Below, in pieces: positions 12,401 through 24,600 of a stretch of DNA of 64,000 nucleotides. Position 1 is the first letter of the stretch. Every line of letters begins with the position of its first letter. A program made the translations under genes and the position numbers. The stretch covers positions 62,001 through 126,000 of the forward strand of contig ML769466.1 in NCBI GenBank assembly GCA_009733575.1. Reading direction: 5' to 3'. Below the pieces are notes generated by a model. The model was not told where the DNA came from, made no database searches, and saw nothing but the letters and a program-made list of their open reading frames with translations. This DNA comes from Gymnopus androsaceus JB14. Taxonomy: Eukaryota; Basidiomycota; Agaricomycetes; Agaricales; Omphalotaceae.

Positions 12401-15400
12401 AGATAGACGGGACATGACTATAATACGAGAAACCCACCTTAAACCCCGTCTCATACCTCCTCACATGAAACAATAATTTCTCATCGAACACTGGATTGAG
12501 GGAATGCCGGATGACACGGGTTCGAAATACTTTTTTACCGAATGAGATGACGATGAAGGGGTCCATGTCCCAGCCTGTACGGGTCACTGTGGGTGCGAGG
12601 TTTAGAAAGAAAAGAGAGAAAAATGGAAGGGTGGAAGGAAGCGTTAGTTAGTATCGGATAGATAGGGATTTTCAAATGCGAAAAGCAAAAGGAAGAATGA
12701 AATGGTCAAAAGAACTCACTATTCTTCAACCTCGGTAAATCCTCCGCCCTTTCGATTTCGAGCATGACTATCCCTACTATATCACCGTCGTACCCTTCCT
12801 GGCTGTTATTATTCGCCGTGGCACCCGGCGCACCTAGAAGATAAGAAGGTCTAGTCCGGCGATTAGGGAGACGGGGTCGTGTGGGCTTCTTTTGACTTTG
12901 ACGCTGGGGCTGGGATAAGGAAGAGGGGTCTGCTGGAGCTTTGCCTTTGCCTTTCGGGACTTTGATCTTCTTAACCTTGATTTTCTTGGTTTTTATTTTC
13001 TTCGCCTTTGTGGTCTTCGTGATCTCCCCAGCCTCAGCTTCTCCCTCAACTCCATCTACGTTAGCCTTGGCCTTCCCTTTGGCTTTCTTCATCCTCAGCT
13101 TCTTCTTCTTGTTCGCTTGCGTCTCTGCGCCTGCGACGGTAGGATCAAGCGCTGACGATGCATATCGTCAGCTACATATCCGGATGCGTACATAGAAGGC
13201 GTAGATGCTGATGAGGAGGACGACGCTTCCCTTTGCCTCTCCTTATATTTTGACGAAACCCTCACACCACTCCAGCTTTTTCGAAAGCGAGATTTTTTGG
13301 CTTTCGTTGGGGAAGCACTGAGGCCGGGATCTGTCGTGTTCCCTGAAACCATATCTGAAGGAGAAGAGGGCATAGTGAGCCTCGTTGGAGAAGGGAGTGG
13401 GAAAACGTCTTCGGTAAGGTCGTATACCATAGGCATAGCCGACACCGCTCCTGCTATGCTTGAACTCGGTGGACCTAGCATAGACGTACTCGTACCCACT
13501 CCTGCAGAGGAGGAGAGAGAGGGAACACCAGTACTTGTATTCCTCCTGGTTGGAAACCTCGGCTTCGGTATGCTAGGTAAAGGGATTCGAGGAATAATTT
13601 TACTCCCCAAACCCAATCCGGGGCTTTTGGGAGCCGATGTCGACACCTGAAGCAGGTGCATGAGATAGTGCAGAGGATGATAGACGTAGTTCTAGTCGGG
13701 GAAGAAGGAGAATACGGGGCCGTATTTGCCCGCGTGGGGGTAAGACGGAATCGGGAACGAGAGGGAGATGGTAATGGTGCTCCTGCTTCCGTTGTTGCTT
13801 GACGAGATGGGGTTTGGGAGGAGGAGGGCGCAAGCAAAAGCGGTACAGGAGCTACCATAACTGGTGACGCAGGGGTTAAATTAAGTGCCGGAGGAGGTTG
13901 AGTTCGATCTCGGGTTCGGGTGGTATTCCGCTCGAGCACTGTAGGCACAGATGTAAAAGCAGGACTAGTTGGACTACTCGGAGCGGAAGCAGAACGAGTT
14001 GTATGATCAGGGCTAGGGCCAGCAGAACTGGGTTTGCCCGCCTCGTGTTTCTCATGCTCATGATCATACAATGCCGAGAACGAAGTCGCACCCGTACCAG
14101 TGGCGGAGGCAGTAGGCGTCGTCATCGGACTCGTCTCGCTGGGGCCAGGGACGATAGTAGCAGTAGGCGATAAAGTAGGAGTTTGCACGTCCGAGCCTGA
14201 GCCTTCCTCCTCGTCCGAGTGGCCAACCTCCGACTGCCCAGAGTCAGAGGCATCTGAATATTCTCCCTCAGACTCCAATTCGGATTGCACGTCCGATTCC
14301 GAATCCGAGTCGTATTCCACTTCGACTTCAGAGTACTCTGACTCGGATTCGGATTCCGACTGGTATGACCTTCCGTCTGCGTCTGGGACTACGTTCGCGT
14401 CTTCCGCATCATCCTCCTCGTCGTCGATCTCGTCTTCGCTGCTTAATCCACCATCATCCTCATAGGGATATGAACTGTACGCATTGTACGCACTATAAAC
14501 GTCCTGATACCCGTCGGTGGCATCTGGGTTAACGAGATACGCATTTGCGTTCCCGTCAACGTTACTAGTCCCAGCAACAGTCGTGTGTACCGCATTCACA
14601 TTGACGTTGGTAATACTAGTCCCGGCATCAACTGCGTCCGAAGTAGTAGCAGGGGCAGAGGAAGGATCGGGGAAGGATGTGGGATCAAGGTTAGGCGGAG
14701 CTGGGGCACTACGGTGCGAGCGGACTGTTCCTAAGCCTTCGGTCTGTTCGCAAGTAGAATCAAAATCAGTTCATAGAATAGCAAGGGAGGGAAGAATAGC
14801 AAGGAATAGGGTACGGGTTAGACTCACTCACCGGAGGAATATTAACCAAGCTAGGTCTAGAACTACGAAGTAACTCTTCATAGACCTTTTCAAAATCCAT
14901 TTCCTCCTCCGTTTCCTTCACGTTTCCCTTCCTCTCAGCCTCGGAGTCGGATCCACTAACAAATCCCAACCTAAGCTTAACCTTTCCCCGCGCATGGGTA
15001 TTCGATCGCGTCGATACCAACGGGAGTTCAAAAACACAACCCTCTTCTCCCTCGTGACCGTCACTGTTATTCTTGCGCATATGCCAGCCCAGAGCCCTGC
15101 CTCCATTTGCCTCAAACCACTTCTCCAACCCAAGTGCTACTTCGCCAAGGTATTCCTTCCTTCCCACTCCTACTCCACCTTTACTTGTACCGAGACCCAC
15201 TCCGAAAAAGTCTTTATCCCATAATACGACTTCCAGTACGCCTAACCGGTCGACCAAGGACCGATATATAGGAAAATCAAAGGTACTTTGGGCAGGAGGG
15301 AAGGAAGGGTTCAGAGTTCGTTTGGATACGGGGGTTGTATGTTTTGTCGGGTTTGGCGGGAGGGATATTGAGGCGAAGCTGTGAGCGATGAAACGAGATT

Positions 15401-15884
15401 TTAGTACGTTTATTACATCAGATAGAGTGGATTTGAGCTCACGGATCACTGAAACCATTCCTATCTTTTGCCAACAGATCGGTACACCCGACTATCTGTA
15501 CCCTCAAAAAAACCCAAGGTTTCTCTCCTTCGATGGGAGTGAAAAGCGTATTTCGGCCTGAACCTTTACCGAATCCGACTCCGAGTCGACTGACGCGTAG
15601 GCCTCGTTTGAGATTCGGTTTGGGTTTTCGAGCCACAGGGGGCTTCGAGCTGGATGGAGTTGCTTTGCCTTTGGCGTTGTAGGACCCGCTGCAGCTGCGT
15701 TTGGAGTAGATACCTCATCAGATGAAGACGAACCGGAGCCTGAGCCAAATCCCGACGCCGTAGTAGTAGTAGTTGTTGTTGCTGTTGTTGTTGTTGTTGT
15801 TCGACTCTGTCTTCGAACAGGCCCTAATCTCGCAGCCGATTTCAGTGCATTTTTTAGTTTAGCGGTTTTATGTGGTAGTGGCAT
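9438..15884 (-). CDS. PSD2: Phosphatidylserine decarboxylase with two C2 domains and EF-hand (PSD2-type)
   Basis: Converts phosphatidylserine to phosphatidylethanolamine at Golgi/endosomal or vacuolar membranes. Domain order from 15884: Thr-rich N-terminus; first C2 ([15 protein letters not shown], 15443-15642, continuing at 14832-15378); a long Ser/Asp-rich linker (about 13100-14743); second C2 (12720 region, 12438-12586, 12042-12316); EF-hand ([12 protein letters not shown], 11709-11877); zinc-binding CPLCHRPRL...HLAIC segment within 10675-11653; then the decarboxylase (10519-10617, 10264-10457, 10034-10202, 9839-9976, 9438-9791). The catalytic part has [10 protein letters not shown] and the self-cleavage site GGST near the C-terminus, as in fungal class II enzymes. 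Oddities: the EF-hand exon is one base too long, with the break at a C5 run at 11733-11737; frames also change at about 13160 and 13650 in the linker; intron 9977-10033 uses a GC donor. I am sure of the family, less so that this copy is intact. Confidence 0.9.
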
Positions 15885-17823
15885 GCCTGCCTCGGTCCAA
15901 CCAGCCTTAGAGTGAGTGACCTTGGTTGTAGGCCTGGAGGGAACAAAGGAAGCGTCACGTCAAGTTGCTGCGCGCTATAAAAGTTGGCTCCTGTCCTCCG
16001 TCCAGGTCTCAGGCACTTCTAGACTCTACCTCGGCCGCTGCTTTAAAGCGCGCTCGTGCTGACGATGATGAGCAGTGTGCAATGTAGTGTCTGATAAAGT
16101 AGAAGACTCGTCCGATTCCGCTCCGTGACGTGATGAGCGAATCGAATGATGGAAATTGAAAAGAAGATTCAGAGTAGACGCCAGCGCTCAGGGTTCCACG
16201 GCCACGCTCGCCATGTGCTGTACTTAGACGCGCCTGTTAACTCAACGATTGAACGCTGAAGTATAACCGTCGAACCGTTCATAACACGTACAGCAGGAAG
16301 AGTAAGTAATGATAACTCGCCACGTTTATACATTGCTAATACTGCCTAGGATAGCGAAAATTAGTAAGGCCTGAGTACATACAGAGAGAAGATAGAGAAG
16401 ATAGGAAACAAATCACGACTCTATATCAAGGAATCCAGAATGCGAACCTACATTGGTTGAGAGATGAGGCGGTCAGAAATGTTGAACATTCTACAATACG
16501 GTTCCCCAAAGATTCAGAAAAGAACATTTTGGTGCAAATCAAATTGCACTTACATCGTTAACATTGACCAACGTCAAACCTGTGTCGAAGCATCTTGGGT
16601 CAGATGAATTATACGGCGGGTGAGTTCGATGGGCGGCCTTGTCGTTGAAGAATCTACCTGGTATCTCCACAATCTTCCCCAAAAGCCTTCAAACTCCTCA
16701 GGAAGTTCCGCTAAATATATAAACAATTCCGCACACCTCAAGCCAAAATCTTGCTCAAGAGTTGTTACAGGCATGACTCTTGGAATCTTTGCATGAGACA
16801 AGTACGATCTTCCTGCTACTGCCAAGAGGTATCACGAAGCGTTGGATCTGGGGAAGACGTATTCGCCATTCGACTCCCTGGGTGATAGCTACGGTGAGGT
16901 TCCGAAACCGGGCCACCAAAATTTGAAGTATTTTGAGCTGTATATCGCGATGCGAAGGAGATGAAGAACAACCTTGCTATCATCATCAGCAAGGATACAA
17001 TCAATGCAGCCAACGCAGGTCCTGAGGGTGGTGAGTTGAGGAAGGACATAGTCAATAACGTGGTGGTCGTAGGTGTGCGTATTGCAGGAAATGAGACGCA
17101 AGGTCTAGTCGGTGTTTGGAAGTTGCTTGTGAGTGTTCTCGCCTTTCCTCGTACTTGAACTGGATGATGACCGCTGTTGTTCTACTTGTTAGACTGCAAT
17201 GCCGCATGCCAAAGAGCTGACTGGAGGTGTGTCCTCCCCAAGCCTTTCCTCGATTCCTCATCTCTTAATAACACCTCTTCTGCCTACTGAACCCACAAGC
17301 TCACTGTACACTGAAGACGAAATGGTAGCTCGTGGCCTCATTCATACCATCTCCCGAGGATGTTTTTTGTGTCGTGCACATTCTCGTCACTCTCTTCAAG
17401 TTCACTCCAATTTCACCTGCTTACCGTGGCACTCGCTACTTCGTACGCCATAAAAGACCATCCGTGAATGTTTTTCCTAGTTCACTATAGAATTGAGACC
17501 AAAATCGTAATGGGAATTAGGATTCATACATTCGAAGGCATGCGCTAAATTGGTGTTTCGAGGGCGAGGGCTGAACTGTGCAGAGTCGAGGCATTTTGGG
17601 CTGTGTTTCCGTCCTCCATTCATTCAACAAAGAAAGATCCATCGAATCGAGAAGCGTGAAAGACTTTGGGACTGTAAGCATAATCGACGTCTACAACGTC
17701 GTATAGAAATGTCTTCAATCCATGATTGTTTATTTAAGTTTAAGCAGATCCAATATCGACTCTCGTGTAAGCGCCGGATTTTTGGCGTCAAGACTCCTCT
17801 TCGTGACTTCCTGTTTCTCACCC
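15885..17823. other. Intergenic region between divergent genes
   Basis: Holds the likely promoters of the phosphatidylserine decarboxylase gene (-) and of the DUF6604 gene (+). Apart from the doubtful small frame at 16574-17055 I see no gene or repeat. Confidence 0.4.
16574..17055 (-). CDS. Possible small membrane protein (doubtful)
   Basis: A minus-strand frame from 17055 encodes about 79 residues with one hydrophobic segment (AALIVSLLMMIARLFFISFA) and stops near 16817; a second frame from 16825 to 16574 continues with an Arg/Trp-containing segment. A short intron could join them but I found no convincing splice pair. No homology is recognised and it may be noise. Confidence 0.2.
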
Positions 17824-20382
17824 ATGGCCTCATTCTCCAACTCTCCATTACCAAACGCCGTCGAAACTTCACGCTCGAAATATAAAGATTTGACTGCTAG
17901 ATTTGTCAAATGGCTTTCCTGTCGCGCCGACGATATGAACATCGCGTCTTTAGATGAACTGGATGGCGTTACAGAGTCGAAATCTGTTCCACTGAACCAT
18001 ACAAAAACAAAAAACTCCAAAGGACGAAGGAAAAAAGCATCGACTCCGACTCTTCCTCAGAAGTCTCCATTACCGACTGCTATCACCGTCGGACTCTTGG
18101 TGAAACTAGCGGGAAAAATGCAAGTGTTTTCTATTCGTGGCTACCTTCCCTTTTTTCACCAATCTTTAGTACTCAAAATGACGAATTCAAAAGTCCCTGA
18201 AGCAGTTTTTACTATTCTCGACCAGATAATTGACCTTCGAGTTCAAGTTGGGTCATTTTATAGTCGCCAATGGCCTTTGACTCCTGAACTCGTTCAATCT
18301 AATCGCCGTCACCAATATTTTATCGATTCACTGCGAAAAATCCGCGATCTTCTTCATTCCTGCCCTACAAGTAGGCCTGACAATGCACTGGTCAAACTTG
18401 ACCAGTTCATGAGTCTCCTTGGGCTTGAGGATAATTCCAACGCTACAACCTCGTCTTCTGCTCCTATTCTGGATGAAGACTGGCTGCCTGATAATCTGAA
18501 AGGAAAAACCTCGAAGAAGGATGCGCGGCCCCAAAAAAGCGATCGACCTCTTCAGGAATTCGCTTTACTCGCTGACGACGACAACGGCACAGACGAAGCT
18601 GAAATGCTTGCGTGGATGCTGTTCCATGATTTTGCACATCTTCGCGAACATCTTCGCGACGTGTGGGAGCAGTATCATCGAAAGGAAATCACTCTCGTCA
18701 CGGCATCATTTCTGACCACCCAGAGTGTCGAGATTGTAAAAGAAATGGAGGAGGACTTTGCTCAGGTTTTCCCTGGAAAGGCCGAGTATCTGGATATAGT
18801 CAAAGTCATGTTCCGTTGGAGCCCATCGTTGGATATTCGAAGCGTTGTTATGAAGCTTGTGATGGAAATGGACTCTTCTATGAGGGACTTTACTATGGGC
18901 CGTGCCTTTCATGCTTTGTGGCAGTTTGGGTTAACACTCCAGGCTGGCAACGTCCCATGCCCTAAACCAGGTTTCTTTCCTACCTTCCATCCCGAAGATG
19001 ATCGCTCTTCGATGGACGACGAACAATTACATTGCGAAGATTTGGCTATATTTATGCCTCATCTAGCGGAAGTCGCCATGCAGTGCAAACTCTCCCAAAC
19101 AGAGGAAGGACGAAAGACCCGCGAGTCGGATGGGACAACAGTTGATGAGCACGCACTTGTGCGGGACATGCGCACCTTCATTATCAAACGTTCTCGACCG
19201 ACTCCGCTACATTTAATCTTCCAATGGGCCATTTACAGGGATATAGTCTTGGTGAATCGAAAAGAATTGAATCGACCCCTTGACGAGCTTCACGAATTTG
19301 CTCGTAAAATCGTTTCAAGTGCTAAGGATTGGATGAATGACTACGATTCGCGGTTTTACACTTATAACGATGTCGACTCTGTTCGCCAGTCCATTCGAGA
19401 CTTTATAGATCGAGTCGAAAGTTTTGTCTTGACAGATAGGCTTGGATCTTGGAAGCGCAAGAATGATATTGTTAATCTGGCCCCATACCAGCTCTGGCAC
19501 TATAATCCTTGGGCTTGCGGTGCGGCACTGTATTCGCTTCTCCTCATCGTACATCATTGCACCGTACAAGTTCTCAACAGCACTGGATATTTGGGTTCTG
19601 TTGTTCATCTATATCATGCCCTCCGTGTCCACGAACGAATTCAGGATCCTTGGCCTCAGATGGACCAACTCCTGGACATTGTCAAGGAATGTGCATTTGA
19701 TGATCATCTTCCAGAGAAGGGCCAGTGTCTGGCATCATTCTGGGGCTTCATGGGTGGTGATCCTACTACGAGTGATGCAGATTCAACAACTGGATTCACC
19801 TCTTCCGGCTATGGTACAGGCGTACTTCCAAAAGATTATGGGGGTAGTCTTCCGGGAAGACTTTCGGAGGATCACCAGTACAGGCTTACCGACGGTCTCA
19901 TCGCAGAGCTATTTCCTCATGCCAGCGATGGTGTAGTGGCGAAACGATCTCGGGCTGGACCTTCCTCTCGTCAGCTTCGTTTTGGAGGCAAGCGATGTGA
20001 CACATTTGGACTTTTGAAAACGTTGCAGCGGCGTATTGAAAGCGATTTGAAGAACACGGCCTTGGGTTTGGATCTTTTTGCTGCACAAAGGATGGCGCTT
20101 TCTATTCTTAGAAGATGGGTGAATCGCACGAAAGAGGAATTCATAGGATGCTTTGGACCGAGGTATGTGGAGCGGCCTGGGCAAATTTGCTTCTTGCCTG
20201 GATATTTGCTAGGGTGCATGGAAAAGTTTGAAGAATACAAAGGGCGGCACCCTAGTAGTAGTATAAGACCGGAATTGGTGGAGCGAATAGTTAGAGAGGC
20301 GGTGATATCCTTGCAGGAAGGGAAGGATGATTTGAACAAGTCACTGGAAGGCGGCGCTAGGATGTTTTATCTTTCTAATTAA
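17824..20382 (+). CDS. DUF6604-type basidiomycete protein, intronless
   Basis: A single exon of 852 codons. I chose the ATG at 17824 rather than the one at 17722 because the sequence from there (MASFSNSPLPNAVETSRSKY) leads straight into the family's conserved opening YKDLTARFVKWL; the 34 upstream residues lack any conserved feature. Early residues include a basic Lys/Arg-rich stretch around 18010-18050. The rest is mainly predicted helical with repeated hydrophobic/charged pattern and no transmembrane segment. Members of this family occur in Agaricomycetes and related fungi and have no assigned function. Family recognition rests on the N-terminal motif and overall length. Confidence 0.75.
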   Translation: MASFSNSPLPNAVETSRSKYKDLTARFVKWLSCRADDMNIASLDELDGVTESKSVPLNHTKTKNSKGRRKKASTPTLPQKSPLPTAITVGLLVKLAGKMQVFSIRGYLPFFHQSLVLKMTNSKVPEAVFTILDQIIDLRVQVGSFYSRQWPLTPELVQSNRRHQYFIDSLRKIRDLLHSCPTSRPDNALVKLDQFMSLLGLEDNSNATTSSSAPILDEDWLPDNLKGKTSKKDARPQKSDRPLQEFALLADDDNGTDEAEMLAWMLFHDFAHLREHLRDVWEQYHRKEITLVTASFLTTQSVEIVKEMEEDFAQVFPGKAEYLDIVKVMFRWSPSLDIRSVVMKLVMEMDSSMRDFTMGRAFHALWQFGLTLQAGNVPCPKPGFFPTFHPEDDRSSMDDEQLHCEDLAIFMPHLAEVAMQCKLSQTEEGRKTRESDGTTVDEHALVRDMRTFIIKRSRPTPLHLIFQWAIYRDIVLVNRKELNRPLDELHEFARKIVSSAKDWMNDYDSRFYTYNDVDSVRQSIRDFIDRVESFVLTDRLGSWKRKNDIVNLAPYQLWHYNPWACGAALYSLLLIVHHCTVQVLNSTGYLGSVVHLYHALRVHERIQDPWPQMDQLLDIVKECAFDDHLPEKGQCLASFWGFMGGDPTTSDADSTTGFTSSGYGTGVLPKDYGGSLPGRLSEDHQYRLTDGLIAELFPHASDGVVAKRSRAGPSSRQLRFGGKRCDTFGLLKTLQRRIESDLKNTALGLDLFAAQRMALSILRRWVNRTKEEFIGCFGPRYVERPGQICFLPGYLLGCMEKFEEYKGRHPSSSIRPELVERIVREAVISLQEGKDDLNKSLEGGARMFYLSN

Positions 20383-20576
20383 TCTATAAATCTTGTTCGC
20401 AGTACATACTTTCTCTAATTTTCGATACGGCGCCGAAGTTAGCGCCTGTTAGGAACGCGCTTCCTTCTTTCACGCGACCGTGTAATCGAATGCCTTCTCC
20501 ATGATGAATTCATGACGTATATACCACCCAATTCTTTCAGATTGAACCACCACCACCACCACTTACCGACACAGTT

Positions 20577-21334
20577 ATGACCTCTATCATCAACACTTCA
20601 GCCGAAGCTGCTCACTCCATCGCTGTTTCGCTCCTCAGCAAGGCACAGGTTCAGCCCGGTTCCACTATCACCGAACATTCTGTGAAGGAAACTGCTCCCA
20701 ACACTCTAGTCCCAATCAAGCTTTCTCCTGGAAAGAATATCATTGTACGTGATATATCATCCGTAATTGCTCTCGAACTAACTGTCTTGATTCCAGGTTG
20801 GCGTACCCGGTGCCTTTTCCGGTACTTGCACTGCTCAGATTCCCGGATACATACAGAAATACGACCAGTTCAAGGCTAAAGGTGTCAACGAAGTCTACGT
20901 TGTAGCAGTCAACGATGCTTTTGCCATGAAGTAAGTGTTTCTGAAGTTGTCCGTATCATTTCTGACCAAGTCTGGCGGGCACCTTTAGAGCATGGAAAGA
21001 ACAATTGGCTCCAGAGGGAACTGGTTGAGTAGCTTTTTACCTATTTCTACCTTTCGTACTCATCGTTATTCCCAGGTGTCCGATTTATGGCTGACGACAA
21101 GGGCTCCTTCACCAGTTCTCTCGGACTGATGTTCGATGCCACGCCTGTCTTCGGTGCCCCGCGCTCCAAGGTAAATCTGAATCTTTCCTTCCCTTTCTGT
21201 CACTCATCTGGATACACCTTCAGCGATATGTTATCATTGCTGATGGAGACAAAGTCGAGTCCATCTTCATAGAGGAGGATCCTACCAAGGTCACTATCAC
21301 TGGCGCTGAGACGATTCTATCGCACCTATCGTAA
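20577..21334 (+). CDS. Peroxiredoxin, Prx5/AhpC-TSA type II (thiol peroxidase)
   Basis: Reduces hydroperoxides using a peroxidatic cysteine. Five exons fit exactly: 20577-20744, 20797-20930, 20989-21023, 21076-21170, 21224-21334, giving 180 residues. The active-site loop reads PGAFSGTCTAQIPGY, the P-x3-T/S-x2-C motif of the family. It is followed by the usual strand VNEVYVVAVND, MKAWKEQL and the F-x-AD-x-KGSFTSSLGL region. The peroxidatic Cys is the only cysteine in the protein, so it would act as a one-Cys enzyme needing an external thiol. No signal peptide or clear peroxisomal C-terminus (ends SHLS) is seen. The gene sits alone, between the DUF6604 gene and the RhoGEF pseudogene. Confidence 0.95.
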
Positions 21335-21639
21335 ATTATTAGAACGAGACCCCCAAATTATTTCTGTATGTACCGTTCTCGTTGTTCAAAATAAATTGTA
21401 CATTCTCTTCACTATACCAAATTCATAATCGCGCTTCCCTACACGGCTATTCAACTCCCACTCAAATTGCAGCTAAGCGTCGACCGTGGATGTTTTGTCG
21501 ATGGTCCTACAGCGCATGTACCTTTTGAACTCACATGCGGCGACCTTGCATTGTCAGGATTTCTTATACTGTACAAAATCTGATTCTTTTCCTTCTGTTT
21601 TCGAACGATGTCCACAGCCGGGTTTGACAGCTAACATTA

Positions 21640-24600
21640 TCGCAGATATCATTCTTGAGCAACAGTTCCCATTCCGATGCCATATAGGTGCCTTTTCTTG
21701 TTCCAAAAGGTGATTAGGCTCATCGATATCACTACTACTGGTACGAGAGAGGCCTGGTCCGACAGGATACGGTGTGTCGATTGAGAAGAGCGCAGGAAGG
21801 CGTTCAGCCACGAGTCTCGCGAAGGAGTCGATGTAGTGGTGATAGGAGGTAGTTTAAGTTGAATCGTTTTGATAACGTCCCGCCGGTAGAAGTGCTTCTC
21901 TGGTTGGGCTCAGATTGCACAGGAAGTACGTCGACAGTAATTGACGCAGGTTCTATTGCGACAGTCAGGAAATGCTGTTGTTTGAAAAATATAGCGGCAT
22001 ACCATCAACATTATCTTGGCCATTCATTCCTATTCGAAACTCCTAATACCCTTGCAACACCAACGTCTTCACAAACATTCCATCTCTCTGATCCTTGTTG
22101 CTCCTGCGTATGAGATCTGTTTGTGGCGAAGACCACTAAATCCGAAAACACCAAGACCAATATTTGAGGGGGAGGGGGCGGAGAGCTAGTTTCAACAGAC
22201 CGAAAAGATGCACCCGTAGAAGCTGAGTTGTTCGATTCAACTGAACCTGATCTTGACCTTCGACTAGAGTCCCACTCGTTGATGGCGTCTATCAGTCTAC
22301 TCATCCTATTTGGGATGGGAGATTTATTGAACTGGTTCGGCTCGCGCTGATCGAAGGAGTGCTGCTGATTGCGAAGATGATAGGAATCCATGCGAAGCAG
22401 TTCGTCCATGGCAGAGTAATCGTCGTTCTCTTCGTGCTAGGTTCATCGCGGAAGGTAGTCCATCAATACGTTCAGAAATACTCTTGACCAACTCGTATTC
22501 TTCTTCCCTTGCCTTGACTGCCATCAGAGTCTTGACTACAAGAGCGGTAGAATGGACTAGCATTAGAGTCGAGAGATATTCGTCGTGAGTCTTAGGCGTC
22601 ACTTCCAGTAGTCTCTAAGGTCAAACGAAAGTTAATTTTAGCTTGACTACAAAGAGAAAAATAGACTGAAACTCACTCGAAAGAGATCAGGATACTAAGC
22701 AAGTCTGTTCACAGGCTCCAACAGCAGACTCGCTAAGCTTGCTCAAGATTCGGCAGTCTTCTCCTGTATCCTCACAAACTCTCCAAAATCGCTTTCGTCA
22801 TCCCTCACCAACCTCTCAAGCATCTCCAAACGCATCTTGATCAAGTACGGCTAATACATCTCTAGCCTTGGCACAGTATGCACACAGAGCATTCGCCACG
22901 CTGCCCTTGTCCTTATCCCATCCTTAGCATTGTAGCCCCAACGAGCGGCGATTCCAGCGTTTGAAACATAACTGAAGCGTGTCACGTATCTGAGTATGCA
23001 AATAGGTAATATCTCCAGCCAGTCCAAGATTTTGGCAATCTCGAAAGGGACAACAGCGATCCAACTCTTACTTGCATGGACACGAAGAGGAAGAATGAAG
23101 AGATCGACGACGGAGGAAAGACGTTTGGCGAAAGAGGTCTCGGCGTTACGCAGTTCCCATATTACTTCTTGCCTCTGGATTTCCATCTCTCCGTGGCTCT
23201 CGAGTAGGACTATACGTGTTGGAGTCGACGATGGAGCGCCATGAGGAAAACAGACCGGAGGAGGATCCCAAGTTTTCCTGCTGATTGCCTTCAGATACAG
23301 GCAGCATCCTTTGTGCCGATTTAGGCCTTGCCACTGGAGTCCGAGAACGATGCCGCGACTGTCGACGCTCTCTAGATCTAGACTTTTCATTGCGTTCAGG
23401 AAGAGACTCCTGCAAAATGAACTGTTGCTGCTCCTGCTGTTCATACCTATGGCTCTTCCTTGCTTCGTGATTGCGATGCGACCGTCCTCTTACTTCATTC
23501 TCGCTCTCGCCCAGACTCAACGTCCTAAACAGATTCTCCGCTCCAACACTCAGCTCGTTATCCCCCTCGTGCTCCCAACTATCCCTATCCATAGCAACAT
23601 CTACGCCAGAAGCCATACTATCCGCCGGCGTGAGCGTCGACACCTGCGTCGAATCTGCCTCACGATTGCGCTCGCCCGCGGTATCACGGTGATAAATCTC
23701 CTCCGATTCTGACGGTGGGATGCCAAACGCTTGTCTGGTGCGTACGACCACTTCCTGCGACCATTTGGACAATACGACAGATTCGTAGTTGTAGGAATTT
23801 CCGTCTCGGGGCAGAGAGGAGGAAGGAGCATGTGGAGAAGGAGGAGGAGCGAGAGAGGAGGGGGATTTCGCTGCTGATATTCTTGGGGGATTGAGTTGGT
23901 ACCAGGGGATAGATCTCTGATGCTATTATACGATTTCCGCCTAGATTCCTTCTCTTTCTCTTGCCTCTTACCAATCAACTCCTCGGGTGAAGATCTAGCC
24001 TGGAGGTGAGATGCTTTGAGGCCACCACTATCACCACCGGACGGTTTATCTCTATCTCCTTCTGCTCCTGCAATTGCGGAAGTAGATATACGCGGCGATG
24101 GTGGGAGATGGTCGTACGTTCCAGGACAAGGAGATAGAGAGGAAGCATGCAAAGAATAACGCTTTGAAGAATATGATTTGGAGTCACCATTGTTGGCGGT
24201 GTCTACTGAGCCCTCGGAGTAGGCAGTAGGCAACTTGAGATGGTACTGACTTGCCCTTCGCAGCATAGCAGAGACAGGCAGAGGAAGCGGAACAGCAGGC
24301 GTACGAGGAGTGCACGCAGTAGAGGAGATCGAAACACCACTCGACTTTGGTCTCGACTTCGTTCGATCAACACCAGAAGCAGCACCACCACCATCGTTTA
24401 CATGAAATCCGTACTCGGACTCTGATTCATCATCATCATATTGAGCAGAGTCGAGTCCAGATCCAGATCCAGCACCCAAAGACCCACCAACAGCTAAACC
24501 CTTCTTCACCAGAGTAGTCGCTCTCGCCCTCTGACAGGATACTCGATCCTGAAGTTGAACGATTCACATTCGTATTCGATGGTGATTGACCCGAGTGTTC

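Noticed and set aside
14100..14465. Ser-rich plus-strand frame
   Set aside because: Reverse reading of the Asp/Ser/Glu-rich linker of the phosphatidylserine decarboxylase gene; low-complexity sequence stays open on both strands.
15760..15806. Threonine run at the N-terminus of the decarboxylase as a separate microsatellite feature
   Set aside because: It is an imperfect GTT/GTA trinucleotide tract inside a coding exon that reads in frame; noted in the gene and not counted as an element.
16574..17055. Two-exon small secreted or membrane gene
   Set aside because: Kept only as a doubtful feature because no splice pair joins the two frames in phase and no family is recognised.
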